A stretch of 64,000 nucleotides of DNA from Clostridia bacterium (GTDB taxonomy: Bacteria; Bacillota; Clostridia; Oscillospirales; Acutalibacteraceae): assembly GCA_017410325.1 (NCBI GenBank), contig JAFQRA010000030.1:1-64000 (forward strand), read 5' to 3'. Made by a program: the position numbers and the translations under genes. Below the pieces are notes generated by a model. That model saw nothing but the letters and a program-made list of their open reading frames with translations. It did not search any database and was not told where the DNA came from. Of this stretch, positions 8,400 to 17,576 are shown one piece after another; the stretch's first letter is position 1, and every line of letters begins with the position of its first letter.

Positions 8400-8428
8400 T
8401 TTACATATTAGTTTTTTTGTATTAGAAT
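8400..8428 (+). promoter_or_regulatory. SigmaA-type promoter of prfB
   Basis: TTTACA (8400-8405), a 17-nt spacer and TAGAAT (8423-8428), about 57 bases before the ATG at 8486, which is preceded by GGGAAAGGATAA. Confidence 0.7.
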
Positions 8429-8485
8429 ATATAATGTATTTTTATGGGAAACTATGAATGGCACTTTGCCGGGAAAGGATAATTT

Positions 8486-9610
8486 ATGCTTCAGTTTGAA
8501 GAACTCCGCCTTGAACTGCTCGAATGTAAAAAGCCCCTTGAGGAGCTTGCCGAGGCACTCGGTCTGGAGGATATGAAAAAAGAAATTGCCGTGCTCGAAG
8601 AAAAGAGCGCTGCTCCCGATTTCTGGGATGATATGAAGAATTCACAGAAGATTCTTCAGCAGATGGCAGGACTTAAAAACAAGGTCGCCGCTTACGAAAA
8701 GCTCAGCGGTGATTACGAGGACACACTTGTTATGATTGAGCTTTCCGATGAGGAAGAGGACGAATCAATGTTCCCCGATTGCCGAGAGAGCGTTGACGCA
8801 ATAAAGAAAGAGCTCGATAAGCAGACTCTCAGCACGCTTCTCAGCGGTGAGTACGACAGTAAAAACGCTATTCTCACCTTCCACGCAGGTGCAGGCGGCA
8901 CGGAAGCACAGGACTGGGCACAGATGCTTGTTCGTATGTACACACAGTGGGGCACACAGCACGGCTACAAGGTTACTATGCCCGACTTTCTTGACGGTGA
9001 CGAAGCAGGCCTCAAGTCTGCAGTTCTCCACATAGAGGGCGAAAATGCTTACGGCTATATGAAGAGCGAAAACGGCGTTCACAGACTTGTCCGCTGCTCG
9101 CCTTTCGATGCTTCGGGCAGACGCCACACATCCTTTGCTTCGCTTGAAGTTATGCCCGAAATTGACGATACAATAGAAATCGACCTGAATATGGACGATG
9201 TTAAGATGGACGTTTACCGTGCCAGCGGTGCAGGCGGACAGAAGGTCAACAAGACCTCGTCTGCAGTACGTCTCACCCACATTCCCACGGGCATCGTAAC
9301 ATCCTGCCAGGTTGAAAGAAGCCAGGTGCAGAACCGCGAGGTTGCACTGCGTATGCTTAAATCAAAGCTCCTTGAAATCAAGGAGAGAGAGCACCTTGAC
9401 AAGATTGAAGACATCAAGGGCGTTCAGAAGGACATTGCGTGGGGCAGCCAGATCCGCTCCTACGTCTTTATGCCCTACACCCTTGCAAAGGACCACAGAA
9501 CGGGCTACGAAATGGGCAACATCAACGCTGTTATGGACGGAGACCTCGACGGCTTCATCAACGCATACCTCAAGATGCAGTCACTCGAGAAGCTGAACAA
9601 TGAAAACTAA
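8486..9610 (+). CDS. prfB: Peptide chain release factor 2 (no programmed frameshift)
   Basis: A 374-residue factor that recognises UGA/UAA stop codons and triggers peptide release. The stop-recognition tripeptide SPF is at 205-207 (VHRLVRCSPFDASGRRHTSF), and the catalytic GGQ is at 250-252 (SGAGGQKVNKTSS). In many bacteria prfB has an in-frame UGA near codon 25 and needs a +1 frameshift. Here the equivalent region (LAEALGLEDMKKEI) reads through in one frame, so that autoregulation is absent. The downstream membrane-protein gene starts inside the last 11 bases, indicating translational coupling. Confidence 0.97.
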   Translation: MLQFEELRLELLECKKPLEELAEALGLEDMKKEIAVLEEKSAAPDFWDDMKNSQKILQQMAGLKNKVAAYEKLSGDYEDTLVMIELSDEEEDESMFPDCRESVDAIKKELDKQTLSTLLSGEYDSKNAILTFHAGAGGTEAQDWAQMLVRMYTQWGTQHGYKVTMPDFLDGDEAGLKSAVLHIEGENAYGYMKSENGVHRLVRCSPFDASGRRHTSFASLEVMPEIDDTIEIDLNMDDVKMDVYRASGAGGQKVNKTSSAVRLTHIPTGIVTSCQVERSQVQNREVALRMLKSKLLEIKEREHLDKIEDIKGVQKDIAWGSQIRSYVFMPYTLAKDHRTGYEMGNINAVMDGDLDGFINAYLKMQSLEKLNNEN

Positions 9611-10235
9611 AATATTAATCGGCGGCATTGCCGTTCTTGTAATTCTGCTTGTGTTTGTCGGCATCAGATACGGCGACAAGTTCCTGCCCGAAGCCGGTAC
9701 AATAACCGCCGACACACAGGAATTGACAACGGATGAAGCATCCGAAAAAGAAAGCACAGCGGCCGACGAAGAAAAGACAACAAAAGCACCCTTTGTTGAG
9801 GCACAGACTCAGATTATCAGCGCCGAAACGCGTCCGACCGAGGCGGCAACAAAAGAAAAGCCCACGGCACAGCTTGTGACAGGCGCCGTTAAAGAATGGC
9901 CGAAGGATGCTTGCCTGAACGGAATTCCGAAGCCCGACACGCTTAAGATTTCCGAATCACTCGAATACAAAACCGACAAGGGCAAGCGGTTCATAATCCG
10001 TTTTGACAGCTTCGGCTACGGAGAATTTCTTGCTTACGTTGAGCGCCTTGAAAACGCAGGCTTTGCCGACAATAACGACCGTTACCACATTCCCGAAACA
10101 GAACCGCCGGGCACGGCAATGTTTTACTATTCATACGACGGCGAACGTTCCTTCGGCGTTTATTGGCACGGTGCGGAAAGTATGGCAGGCTTCGACTGCG
10201 AAATAGTGGTCTGTGATTACGACCAAGCGAAATAA
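9600..10235 (+). CDS. Membrane-anchored protein with Thr/Glu-rich linker, unknown function
   Basis: A 211-residue protein with an N-terminal membrane anchor (residues 4-24, ILIGGIAVLVILLVFVGI), a Thr/Glu/Ala-rich linker (about 35-95) and a C-terminal soluble domain of ~115 residues. That domain contains KRFIIRFDSFGYGEFLAYVE and ends in a Cys-containing EIVVCDYD strand. I do not recognise the family. The ATG at 9600 overlaps the end of prfB by 11 bases. A weak hairpin with a T6 run follows at about 10240-10272. The long linker suggests the domain is held away from the membrane on the outside. Confidence 0.75.
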   Translation: MKTKILIGGIAVLVILLVFVGIRYGDKFLPEAGTITADTQELTTDEASEKESTAADEEKTTKAPFVEAQTQIISAETRPTEAATKEKPTAQLVTGAVKEWPKDACLNGIPKPDTLKISESLEYKTDKGKRFIIRFDSFGYGEFLAYVERLENAGFADNNDRYHIPETEPPGTAMFYYSYDGERSFGVYWHGAESMAGFDCEIVVCDYDQAK

Positions 10236-10274
10236 CAGAAAAGACACCTTCGGTTGAGGGTGGCTTTTTTAATG

Positions 10275-10320
10275 CAAAGTGCAAAATTGCGGGAGGGCTG
10301 ACGCCCTCACCCATTATAAT
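10275..10320. repeat. Family B repeat, short half-copy
   Basis: Heptad-type GCAAAGT GCAAAAT followed by the hairpin GGGAGGGCTGACGCCCTCACCC, the same right-hand core found in the longer family B copies at 20709, 23198, 31313 and 61437. The second heptad arm is missing. Confidence 0.6.
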
Positions 10321-10530
10321 TTATTTCAGCGGTCGTTTTTCGTCGGTGAGTTCGAGTATGTAGTCTGCGGAAATGTTGTAAAACACAGCAAGTTTTTTCA
10401 CCATTTCCACATTTACCTTTACCTTACCTGTTTCGTATCTGCTGTAATGCTGTTGTTCCATACCCAAATATTCAGCCAATTCCTTTTGGCTGATTTTTCG
10501 TTCTTCTCTGATTTCTTTAATTCTATCCAT
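10321..10530 (-). CDS. XRE-family helix-turn-helix transcriptional regulator
   Basis: A 69-residue protein consisting almost only of a Cro/C1-type DNA-binding domain: IREERKISQKELAEYLGMEQ forms helices 2-3 and HYSRYETGKVKV the recognition region. The start is ATG at 10530, with AAGGGA just upstream; a longer reading from 10611 would begin inside the operator region. The intergenic segment to its right holds two palindromes ACATCAnnnnTGATGT, one lying exactly between the -35 and -10 of a divergent promoter, so it probably represses that promoter and possibly itself. The divergent promoter now faces a family A repeat rather than a gene. Confidence 0.88.
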   Translation of the reverse strand: MDRIKEIREERKISQKELAEYLGMEQQHYSRYETGKVKVNVEMVKKLAVFYNISADYILELTDEKRPLK

Positions 10531-10569
10531 ATTATCCCTTGCTTTTCTAAAAATAATTTTAAAAAAGTA

Positions 10570-10620
10570 TTGACAAACATCATTTTTGATGTTATTATGT
10601 AACCACATCAATTATGATGT
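10570..10620 (+). promoter_or_regulatory. Divergent promoter with two embedded operator palindromes
   Basis: TTGACA (10570-10575), a 17-nt spacer and TATTAT (10593-10598) on the plus strand. Operator O1, ACATCATTTTTGATGT (10577-10592), fills the spacer. O2, ACATCAATTATGATGT (10605-10620), has identical half-sites 28 bp centre to centre from O1. Likely bound by the adjacent XRE protein. Confidence 0.75.
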
Positions 10621-10660
10621 CGTTTTAAAAATAAACTCTCTGTTGCGACCAGATGATTCC

Positions 10661-10875
10661 GTAGTACATTGTAACATCTTAAAGTTGACTTTTGTAGGGG
10701 CGGATATTATCCGCCCGTGCTGATATTGCTCGGTTTGCTGGCGGCTGATAGCCGCCCCTACAGTGAAGTTTTAGTTGTTACAGCGTAGTAGGGGCGATTC
10801 ACGAATCGCCCGTGATTTACCGTCATATAATTCTTTACAACGGACAATTCGTGAATTGTCCCTACAATTTGCTAT
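10661..10875. repeat. Family A modular palindromic repeat, copy II
   Basis: The core at 10661-10788 is nearly identical to copy I, with the same two hairpins. It runs straight into further palindrome modules: GTAGGGGCGATTC / GAATCGCCC and GGACAATTCGTGAATTGTCC. No ORF. Together with the hairpin at 10948-10989 it fills the 390-base gap between the HTH promoter and malic enzyme. Confidence 0.85.
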
Positions 10876-10947
10876 CCCTTTTGTTGCGACACAAAATATA
10901 TTTGCTGCCCCAATTGTTGCCACACAAAATTCTACATACCGCAAGAG

Positions 10948-10989
10948 AAGCATTCTGCTCTTTCCGTAAAGGCACAGAGCTGAATGCTT
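10948..10989 (-). terminator. Hairpin downstream of the malic enzyme gene
   Basis: AAGCATTCTGCTCT (10948-10961) pairs with AGAGCTGAATGCTT (10976-10989) with one mismatch. It lies 15 bases past the malic enzyme stop. There is no clear T-run on the minus strand, so terminator function is tentative. Confidence 0.4.
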
Positions 10990-11003
10990 TATTTAATTCC
11001 TAA

Positions 11004-12188
11004 TTATATTCTTGCTACTCCCGATTTACGGGCGGCATCTGCAACTGCGGCGGCAACCGTATCCTTTACTCTGGGGTCGAACGCCTTTGGCAGGATATAA
11101 TCTGCGGAAAGCTCCTCATCGGAAATAAGGTTTGCCAGAGCGTTTGCGGCGGCAATCTTCATTTCCTCGTTGATGTCGCTTGCACGCACATCGAGCGCAC
11201 CGCGGAAGATACCCGGGAAAGCGAGAACATTGTTGACCTGATTTGGGAAATCGCTTCTGCCTGTGCAGACAACTGCCGCACCTGCCTCACGGGCAAGGTC
11301 GGGCATAATTTCGGGCGTGGGGTTAGCCATCGCCATAACGATAGGCTTATCCGCCATAGTCTTAATCATATCGGGCGTTACAACGTTGGGTGCGGAAACG
11401 CCGACAAATACGTCTGCACCCTTGAGTGCATCGGCAAGCGTACCGCTGATTTTATCGTTGTTTGTGTATTCGAGCAAATCCTGTCTTGCCTCGTCAACGT
11501 CGTCCTTTGTAGCGATAATGCCCTTTCTGTTGCACATAATGATGTTTTTGACACCCATCCACTTGAAGAGCTTGGCAATTGCTATGCCTGCGGCACCTGC
11601 GCCGTTGAAGGCGACTGTGATATCCTTAATGTCCTTGCCGACAATCTTGAGGGCATTGATAAGCGCCGCCGAGCAGACAACGGCTGTGCCGTGCTGGTCA
11701 TCGTGAAAAATCGGGATATCGCAGATTTCCTTGAGCCTGCGTTCAATTTCAAAGCAGCGGGGCGCACCGATATCCTCAAGGTTGACTCCGCCGAAGCTGC
11801 CTGCAAGCAGGGAAACCGTTCTTACAATTTCGTCAACATCCTTTGAACGGATGCAAAGCGGAATTGCGTCAACACCGCCGAATTCCTTGAAAAGAACACA
11901 CTTGCCCTCCATAACGGGCATACCTGCCTCGGGGCCTATATCGCCAAGGCCGAGTACGGCTGTGCCGTCCGTAATAACGGCAACTGTGTTCCAGCGGCGT
12001 GTGAGCTCGTAGCTTTTGTTTATATCCTTCTGAATTTCAAGGCAGGGCTGTGCAACGCCGGGGGTATAGGCAAGGGAAAGTGCCTCCCTGTCCTGTACCT
12101 TTGCTCTTGCGGTAACCTCTACCTTGCCCTTCCACTCGTAGTGAAGGCGCAGAGATTCTTTTGCGTAATCCATTTTCTTATCCTTCAT
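11004..12188 (-). CDS. NAD(P)-dependent malic enzyme (oxaloacetate-decarboxylating)
   Basis: A 394-residue cytoplasmic enzyme of the short bacterial type that converts malate to pyruvate and CO2. AYTPGVAQPC carries the general-acid Tyr. The metal/substrate region includes DIPIFHDDQHGTAVV, the Rossmann motif is FNGAGAAGIAIAKLF, and a catalytic Lys lies in VMEGKCVLFKEFGG. Length matches clostridial malic enzymes. It starts 9 bases after the glycerol kinase stop, so both are co-transcribed, linking glycerol entry into glycolysis with pyruvate/NAD(P)H balance. Cofactor specificity cannot be set from sequence. Confidence 0.95.
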   Translation of the reverse strand: MKDKKMDYAKESLRLHYEWKGKVEVTARAKVQDREALSLAYTPGVAQPCLEIQKDINKSYELTRRWNTVAVITDGTAVLGLGDIGPEAGMPVMEGKCVLFKEFGGVDAIPLCIRSKDVDEIVRTVSLLAGSFGGVNLEDIGAPRCFEIERRLKEICDIPIFHDDQHGTAVVCSAALINALKIVGKDIKDITVAFNGAGAAGIAIAKLFKWMGVKNIIMCNRKGIIATKDDVDEARQDLLEYTNNDKISGTLADALKGADVFVGVSAPNVVTPDMIKTMADKPIVMAMANPTPEIMPDLAREAGAAVVCTGRSDFPNQVNNVLAFPGIFRGALDVRASDINEEMKIAAANALANLISDEELSADYILPKAFDPRVKDTVAAAVADAARKSGVARI

Positions 12189-12197
12189 TTATATTAT

Positions 12198-13724
12198 TTA
12201 TTCTTCGTCGTCGGAAGCTTCCCAGTTCTTTGCTCTTTCAACGGCACGCTTCCAGCCCTTATAGAGCTTGTCGCGCTGAGCCTTTTCCATCTTCGGTTCA
12301 AATTCGGTATCAACCTCGCGGTTGTTTTCGATATCCGCCATATCTGCCCAGTAGCCGACACAAAGGCCTGCAAGGTACGCCGCACCGAGAGCGGTTGTTT
12401 CAACTGTCTTCGGGCGGTTGACCTTTGTTCTTATCATATCAGCCTGAATCTGCATCATAATGTTGCTCACGGATGCACCGCCGTCAACACGCAGTTCGCT
12501 GAGCTCAATTCCCGAATCGGCCGTCATGGCTTCAAGCAAATCCGTCATCTGATAGGTTATGCTTTCGAGCACGGCACGGCAGAAATGTGCACGGTTGACA
12601 CCGCGTGTCAGGCCGACTATACAGCCCCTTGCGTACATATCCCAGTACGGTGCGCCGAGGCCCGTAAAGGCAGGAACGAGGTAAATGCCGTTTGCGTCTT
12701 CAACGGTTTCTGCCAGCTCATCGCAACGGCGGGCAGTATCCACCATGTGCAGCTCGTCGCGAAGCCACTTGATAACCGAGCCTGCGTTGAAGGCAGAGCC
12801 CTCAAGAGCGTATTCAACCTTGTCTCCTATGCCCCACGCAACACCTGAAAGCAGGTTGCTGTTGGAGTGAACACGCTTTTCACCCGTATTCATCAGCAGG
12901 AAACAGCCCGTGCCGTAGGTGTTCTTTGCCTGACCCGGCTTGAAGCAGCCCTGACCGAAAAGAGCGGCAGGCTGGTCGCCGATAGCGCCGCAGATGGGAA
13001 CGCCTGCAAGCGCTTCAAGGCCGAGGATGCCCGGAGCAACGTCGCCGTAGTGAAGGCTTGAAGGCACAGCCTTGGGAAGTATTGACATCGGTATTCCAAG
13101 CTTTTCGCAAAGATACTCGTCCCAGCAGAGTTTATCAACATCAAAAAGCATTGTACGGCAGGCGTTGGAATAATCCGTAACGTGTGCCTTGCCGCCCGTA
13201 AGATTCCAGATAAGCCAGGTTTCAACCGTACCGAAAAGGAGCTTGCCTTCGTCTGCAAGCTGTCTTGCGGCAGGGACATTATCTAAAATCCACTTTATCT
13301 TCGTGCCCGAAAAGTAGGCGTCAATAAGCAGACCCGTATGGTCCTTTATGTATCCGTCAAGGCCTTCCGCCTTGAGCTTTTCGCAGTAATCAGCCGTACG
13401 GCGGCACTGCCAGACTATAGCGTTGTAAACGGGCTTACCCGTGGTTTTGTCCCAGAGTACGGTCGTTTCACGCTGATTTGTTATACCGATTGCGGCAATT
13501 TCCGAGGGGCTTACCGTACCCTTTGCAAAAAGGGAGGTTATTGAGTGAAACTGGCTGTAGAGAATTTCCATCGGGTCGTGCTCCACCCAGCCTGCCTGCG
13601 GATAAATCTGCGCAAACTCGTTCTGTGCGCTTGCGGCAATTCTGCCCTTTTTATCGAAGGCTATTGCGCGTGAGGATGTTGTGCCCTGGTCAAGGGCAAG
13701 AATATACTTTGCCATATCTGCCAT
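12198..13724 (-). CDS. glpK: Glycerol kinase
   Basis: A 508-residue FGGY-family kinase that phosphorylates glycerol with ATP to sn-glycerol-3-phosphate. The N-terminal phosphate loop is [14 protein letters not shown], followed by [22 protein letters not shown], and the substrate region [14 protein letters not shown]. The ATP-site motif is [16 protein letters not shown], and the C-terminal block is [16 protein letters not shown]. All are full GlpK signatures, so the substrate call is strong. No glpF or glpD is nearby; malic enzyme follows 9 bases downstream. Confidence 0.97.
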   Translation of the reverse strand: MADMAKYILALDQGTTSSRAIAFDKKGRIAASAQNEFAQIYPQAGWVEHDPMEILYSQFHSITSLFAKGTVSPSEIAAIGITNQRETTVLWDKTTGKPVYNAIVWQCRRTADYCEKLKAEGLDGYIKDHTGLLIDAYFSGTKIKWILDNVPAARQLADEGKLLFGTVETWLIWNLTGGKAHVTDYSNACRTMLFDVDKLCWDEYLCEKLGIPMSILPKAVPSSLHYGDVAPGILGLEALAGVPICGAIGDQPAALFGQGCFKPGQAKNTYGTGCFLLMNTGEKRVHSNSNLLSGVAWGIGDKVEYALEGSAFNAGSVIKWLRDELHMVDTARRCDELAETVEDANGIYLVPAFTGLGAPYWDMYARGCIVGLTRGVNRAHFCRAVLESITYQMTDLLEAMTADSGIELSELRVDGGASVSNIMMQIQADMIRTKVNRPKTVETTALGAAYLAGLCVGYWADMADIENNREVDTEFEPKMEKAQRDKLYKGWKRAVERAKNWEASDDEE

Positions 13725-13754
13725 CCTTTCGGTATAATTTTATTTTTGTTTTAT

Positions 13755-14732
13755 TTATCTTTCTTCACGGAAATATGAAAGTCCGAGGCTTGCGGGCGGC
13801 TGATTTTCGCGCTTCTGACGCATTGAGATGATGATGAGAACTATTATCGTTACAACATAGGGTGTCATCTTCAGTATTTCCTGACCGCTGAAGCTCAGGC
13901 CCGGGATATAGTTGTGAATAATAAGCAGACCGCCGAAAACAATCGAACCGATAATGCTTACATTCGGCCGCCAGATTGCAAAGATAACGAGTGCGATTGC
14001 AAGCCAGCCTCTGTCGCCGAAGGCATCGTTTGACCAGATGCCGCAGGCGTAGTCCATAACATAGTATAAGCCGCCGAAGCCTGCAATTATGCTGCCCACA
14101 CAGGTGGAAAGATACTTATATTTGCTTACGCTGATACCTGCCGCATCAGCCGTGGCAGGGTTTTCGCCGACGGCGCGAAGGGAAAGGCCCGAACGGGTGC
14201 GGTTGAAGTAGAATGCAGCGAGCAGTGCAATTGCAATTGCAACGTAGGCAAGGAAGCTGTAGGAGAGGAAAATATCGCCGAACCAGCCGAGCTTGTCCGC
14301 AAAGGGAAGCGTTGCCTTGAAGCAGTTGCTTGTCTGAGTGAGTGTGATTGAAGGAAGGTCGGACTCGGTAAGCTTGATAAGCGAGCCGCCGAAGAAGTTG
14401 CCCACGCCGACACCGAAGGTTGTAAGCGCAAGACCCGTAACGTTCTGATTTGCTCTTAACGTAACCGTTAAGAACGAATAAATAAGACCCATTACAAGCG
14501 AGCCTAAAATACAGGAGAGAATCGGAATAATAACAGCCAGCACGGGGTTGACCGTTTCAACCGAGCCCTCATACAGGAAGGCACCGATAACGCCCGAAAT
14601 ACCGCCGACGTACATAACGCCCGCCGTACCGAGGTTGAGGTTACCGCTCTTTTCCGTGATGATTTCACCTGTAGAGCCGAACAGAAGGGGTATACCCTGA
14701 ACGATTGCACGCTGAATAAAAGCAACAAGCAT
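13755..14732 (-). CDS. ABC transporter permease, nucleoside/BMP type (second permease)
   Basis: A 325-residue integral membrane protein with ~8-10 hydrophobic segments of the BPD_transp_2 family. The early loop GSTGEIITEKSGNLNLGTAGVM matches the NupQ/YufQ side of purine-nucleoside importers, and RAVGENPATADAAGISVSKY is the conserved cytoplasmic EAA-like coupling loop. Its ATG shares one base with the TAA of the upstream permease (TAATG at 14730-14734), giving tight translational coupling. With the other permease, the twin ATPase and the BMP lipoprotein it forms a complete importer. It is the last gene of the cluster. Confidence 0.92.
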   Translation of the reverse strand: MLVAFIQRAIVQGIPLLFGSTGEIITEKSGNLNLGTAGVMYVGGISGVIGAFLYEGSVETVNPVLAVIIPILSCILGSLVMGLIYSFLTVTLRANQNVTGLALTTFGVGVGNFFGGSLIKLTESDLPSITLTQTSNCFKATLPFADKLGWFGDIFLSYSFLAYVAIAIALLAAFYFNRTRSGLSLRAVGENPATADAAGISVSKYKYLSTCVGSIIAGFGGLYYVMDYACGIWSNDAFGDRGWLAIALVIFAIWRPNVSIIGSIVFGGLLIIHNYIPGLSFSGQEILKMTPYVVTIIVLIIISMRQKRENQPPASLGLSYFREER

Positions 14733-15838
14733 TATTTGTTCGCCTCCTTCTCACGGAATTTTATCGTATAGTTTACAAAGAATTCACTGCCGATGATGAA
14801 GAAAATAATTATACCCGTAATAATTTCCGAGAACGAGTCGTTAAGGCCGAAGATTGTCGAAATTTCGGTTGCGCCCTTCTGCAGGAAAACGATGAGGAAG
14901 GACGTGAGTATCATATAAACGGGGTTGAATTTAGCAAGCCACGAAACCATAATCGCCGTAAAGCCTCTGCCGGCAACGGTGTTACGGGTGATTGTGTGGT
15001 CGGTACCGCTGACTAAAAGCAGACCTGCAATACCGCAGAGAGCACCGGAAAGAAGAACGGTACGCATAATAACTTTTTTAACGTTGATACCGATATACCT
15101 TGCGGTATTTTCGCTTTCGCCAACAACGGAAATTTCATAGCCGTGCTTGCTGTATTTAAGGTAAATATACATAACGGCCGTAAGCACGGCAACAATAATG
15201 ATGTTGAGCAGGTAGGCTTTGCCGCCGAGTGCGGGAATCCAGCCCGCCTGGGTGTTTGCGTTGATAACACCGATCTGACCCGAGCCCTTGGGAACGGACC
15301 ACATATAAGTAAAGAACGAAACAATCTGCATTGCAATGTAGTTCATCATAAGCGTGAACAGCGTTTCATTTGTGTTCCAGTTTGCTTTGAAGAATGCGGG
15401 AATGAAGCTCCAGACTGCACCGGCGAGAACGCTTGTGACAATCATAACTATCATAAGCAGGGGGCTTGACAGCTTGTCGCCGAAGAGAATCATACACGCG
15501 GCAGTAGCCATACCGCCCATAAGCACCTGACCCTCTGCACCGATGTTCCAGAATTTCATTTTGAACGCAGGTGTTACGGCAAGCGAAATACAAAGCAGCA
15601 TAGCCGTATTCTGTAACAGAGACCATATTCTGCGCTCGGTACCGATTGCACCGTCAATCATCGTGGCGTAAACCTGAATCGGGTTTTCGCCCGTGAGAAG
15701 AACGGTTACCGCGGCACAGGCAACAAGCGCGGCGGCAACGGCGCCGATACGGATAAGCCACGACAGCCAGAACGGAAGCGCTTCACGCTTGGCAATGTGG
15801 AACAGGGGTTCGTGTATTTCTTTGTGTTGCTTACTCAT
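14732..15838 (-). CDS. ABC transporter permease, nucleoside/BMP type (first permease)
   Basis: A 368-residue membrane protein with about ten hydrophobic segments, NupP/YufP-like. ATG at 15838 is preferred because GGAGG sits eight bases upstream; GTG at 15847 would overlap that ribosome site. The coupling loop VVGESENTARYIGINVKKV is visible near residue 240. The start overlaps the end of the ATPase gene by eight bases (ATGAGTAA), and its own stop overlaps the next permease start by one. It pairs with that permease to form the membrane channel. Confidence 0.92.
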   Translation of the reverse strand: MSKQHKEIHEPLFHIAKREALPFWLSWLIRIGAVAAALVACAAVTVLLTGENPIQVYATMIDGAIGTERRIWSLLQNTAMLLCISLAVTPAFKMKFWNIGAEGQVLMGGMATAACMILFGDKLSSPLLMIVMIVTSVLAGAVWSFIPAFFKANWNTNETLFTLMMNYIAMQIVSFFTYMWSVPKGSGQIGVINANTQAGWIPALGGKAYLLNIIIVAVLTAVMYIYLKYSKHGYEISVVGESENTARYIGINVKKVIMRTVLLSGALCGIAGLLLVSGTDHTITRNTVAGRGFTAIMVSWLAKFNPVYMILTSFLIVFLQKGATEISTIFGLNDSFSEIITGIIIFFIIGSEFFVNYTIKFREKEANK

Positions 15839-17369
15839 TGCCTTCACCTCCGCTGTTCTTGGTCATAAGCAGACCGATTTCTTCCTTTGTGGCCGTTCTC
15901 GCATCGACAATACCCGAAATGCGTCCCGAGCTGATAACCATAATCGAGTCGCAGAGTTCGAGAAGAACGTCCAGATCCTCACCGACGAAGATAACGGCAA
16001 CTCCGCTTTCCTTCTGACGGTTGAGAAGATTGTAAATCATATAAGACGAGTTGATGTCAAGGCCTCTGACGGGGTAAGCCGCCATAAGCACCGTAGGCGA
16101 TGAAGCAATTTCACGGCCGACGAGAACCTTCTGAACATTACCGCCCGAAAGACGGCGCACGGGAGTGTTCTCACCGGGTGTTACAACATTCAGCTCTTCA
16201 ATAATTTTTCTGGCCAAATCCTTGGGCTTCTTTCTTTCAAGGAAAGCCGATTTGCCTCTGCGGTAGCTGCGCAACATCATATTGTCAACAATATCCATAT
16301 TGCCGACAAGGCCCATACCGAGTCTGTCCTCGGGGACAAAGGAAAGGCGCACGCCAAGGTCGCGAATCTGAATAGGCGTTTTGTCGCGCAGGTTATCCGT
16401 TTTGCCCGTCTTGGGGTTGTGGTAAAGAATTTCGCCCTGATTGAGGTGCTGAAGACCTGCGATTGATTCGAGCAGCTCACGCTGACCGCTGCCCGCAATA
16501 CCTGCAATGCCGAGGATTTCACCCGAACGGGCAGTAAACGAAACGTTGTCCAGCAGCTTTATGCCCTCACGGTTGACACAGCTTATGTCCTTTACCTCAA
16601 GCCTTGCCTGCGGGTCCTTCGGCTCGGTTCTTTCGATATTGAGGTCGATTTTCTGGCCGACCATCATTTCGGTAAGCTGTGCCTCCGAGGTATCCTTCGT
16701 TTCAACCGTACCGATGTACTCGCCCTTGCGAAGAACGGCAACACGGTTTGAAAGCGAGAGAACCTCCTGCATCTTGTGGGTTATTATAATGATAGCCTTG
16801 CCGTCATCCCTCATTCTGCGCAGGATTGCAAAAAGCTTCTGCGTTTCCTGCGGGGTGAGAACAGCCGTCGGCTCGTCGAGAATAAGGATATCTGCTCCCC
16901 TGTAAAGCACCTTGATAATTTCAACGGTCTGCTTTTCGGAAACGGACATCTCGTAAATTTTCTTTTTCGGGTCAAGGTCAAAGCCGTACTGCTCGCTGAT
17001 TTTGCGGATTTTTTCGGCAGACTGCTTTACGTTGAATTTGCCCTCTTCCTCAAGGCCGAGAACAATGTTTTCGGCGGCGGAAAAAACGTCAACCAGCTTG
17101 AAGTGCTGATGAATCATACCGATTTTATAATCAAACGCATCCCTCGGTGAGCGGATTACAACCTCTTTGCCGTCAATAAAAATCTGACCGTGATCGGGGA
17201 AATAGATGCCCGAAATCATATTCATCAGGGTTGTTTTGCCGCTGCCGTTTTCGCCGAGAACGGACAAAATCTCACCGCGGTTGACGGTGAGTGAAACATC
17301 CTTATTGGCGATAACGCTGCCGAAGGTTTTGGTTATGTTTCTGAGTTCAATTGCAGCCTGTGTGCCCAC
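15831..17369 (-). CDS. ABC transporter ATP-binding protein with two ATPase domains, nucleoside type
   Basis: A 512-residue twin-cassette ATPase. Domain 1 has Walker A GENGSGKTT and Walker B LILDEPTAVLTP. Domain 2 has a degenerate Walker A (GIAGSGQRE), signature LSGGNVQK and a Walker B-like VLMAAYPVRGLD. This asymmetry is typical of RbsA/NupO-like subunits. The start is set at GTG 17369, which has GGAGGT upstream, instead of an in-frame ATG at 17480. The segment above it is a family B repeat that separates this gene from the BMP lipoprotein gene and its terminator. Confidence 0.93.
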   Translation of the reverse strand: MGTQAAIELRNITKTFGSVIANKDVSLTVNRGEILSVLGENGSGKTTLMNMISGIYFPDHGQIFIDGKEVVIRSPRDAFDYKIGMIHQHFKLVDVFSAAENIVLGLEEEGKFNVKQSAEKIRKISEQYGFDLDPKKKIYEMSVSEKQTVEIIKVLYRGADILILDEPTAVLTPQETQKLFAILRRMRDDGKAIIIITHKMQEVLSLSNRVAVLRKGEYIGTVETKDTSEAQLTEMMVGQKIDLNIERTEPKDPQARLEVKDISCVNREGIKLLDNVSFTARSGEILGIAGIAGSGQRELLESIAGLQHLNQGEILYHNPKTGKTDNLRDKTPIQIRDLGVRLSFVPEDRLGMGLVGNMDIVDNMMLRSYRRGKSAFLERKKPKDLARKIIEELNVVTPGENTPVRRLSGGNVQKVLVGREIASSPTVLMAAYPVRGLDINSSYMIYNLLNRQKESGVAVIFVGEDLDVLLELCDSIMVISSGRISGIVDARTATKEEIGLLMTKNSGGEGNE

Positions 17370-17387
17370 GGGATTACCTCCAGTTTT

Positions 17388-17520
17388 AGTGAATAATGAA
17401 TAATGAATGATGAAAAATGAATAATTGTCGGCGGGACACCCGCACCCGTATTTTATAATCGGAGCGAAGCGACCCTCCATTATTCACTATTCATTATTCA
17501 TTATTAATTATTAATTAAAT
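17388..17520. repeat. Family B heptad-flanked palindrome (AATGAAT unit)
   Basis: The left arm is tandem 7-mers of TAATGAA type and the right arm is the reverse complement (ATTCATT type). The core holds GGCGGGACACCCGCACCCG and GGAGCGAAGCGACCCTCC. The same GGCGGGAC/CGCACCCG core recurs at 19003-19108. The copy lies between the BMP gene and its ATPase gene. Confidence 0.8.
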
Positions 17521-17530
17521 AATTACAAAA

Positions 17531-17557
17531 CAGGCGGAGGGTTTTAAGCTCCGCCTG
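17531..17557 (-). terminator. Terminator after the BMP lipoprotein gene
   Basis: CAGGCGGAG / CTCCGCCTG with a 9-nt loop, followed on the minus strand by TTTTGT. It lets the binding protein be made in excess over the rest of the transporter. Confidence 0.8.
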
Positions 17558-17576
17558 AATTAAGTTTAAGGAAAAA

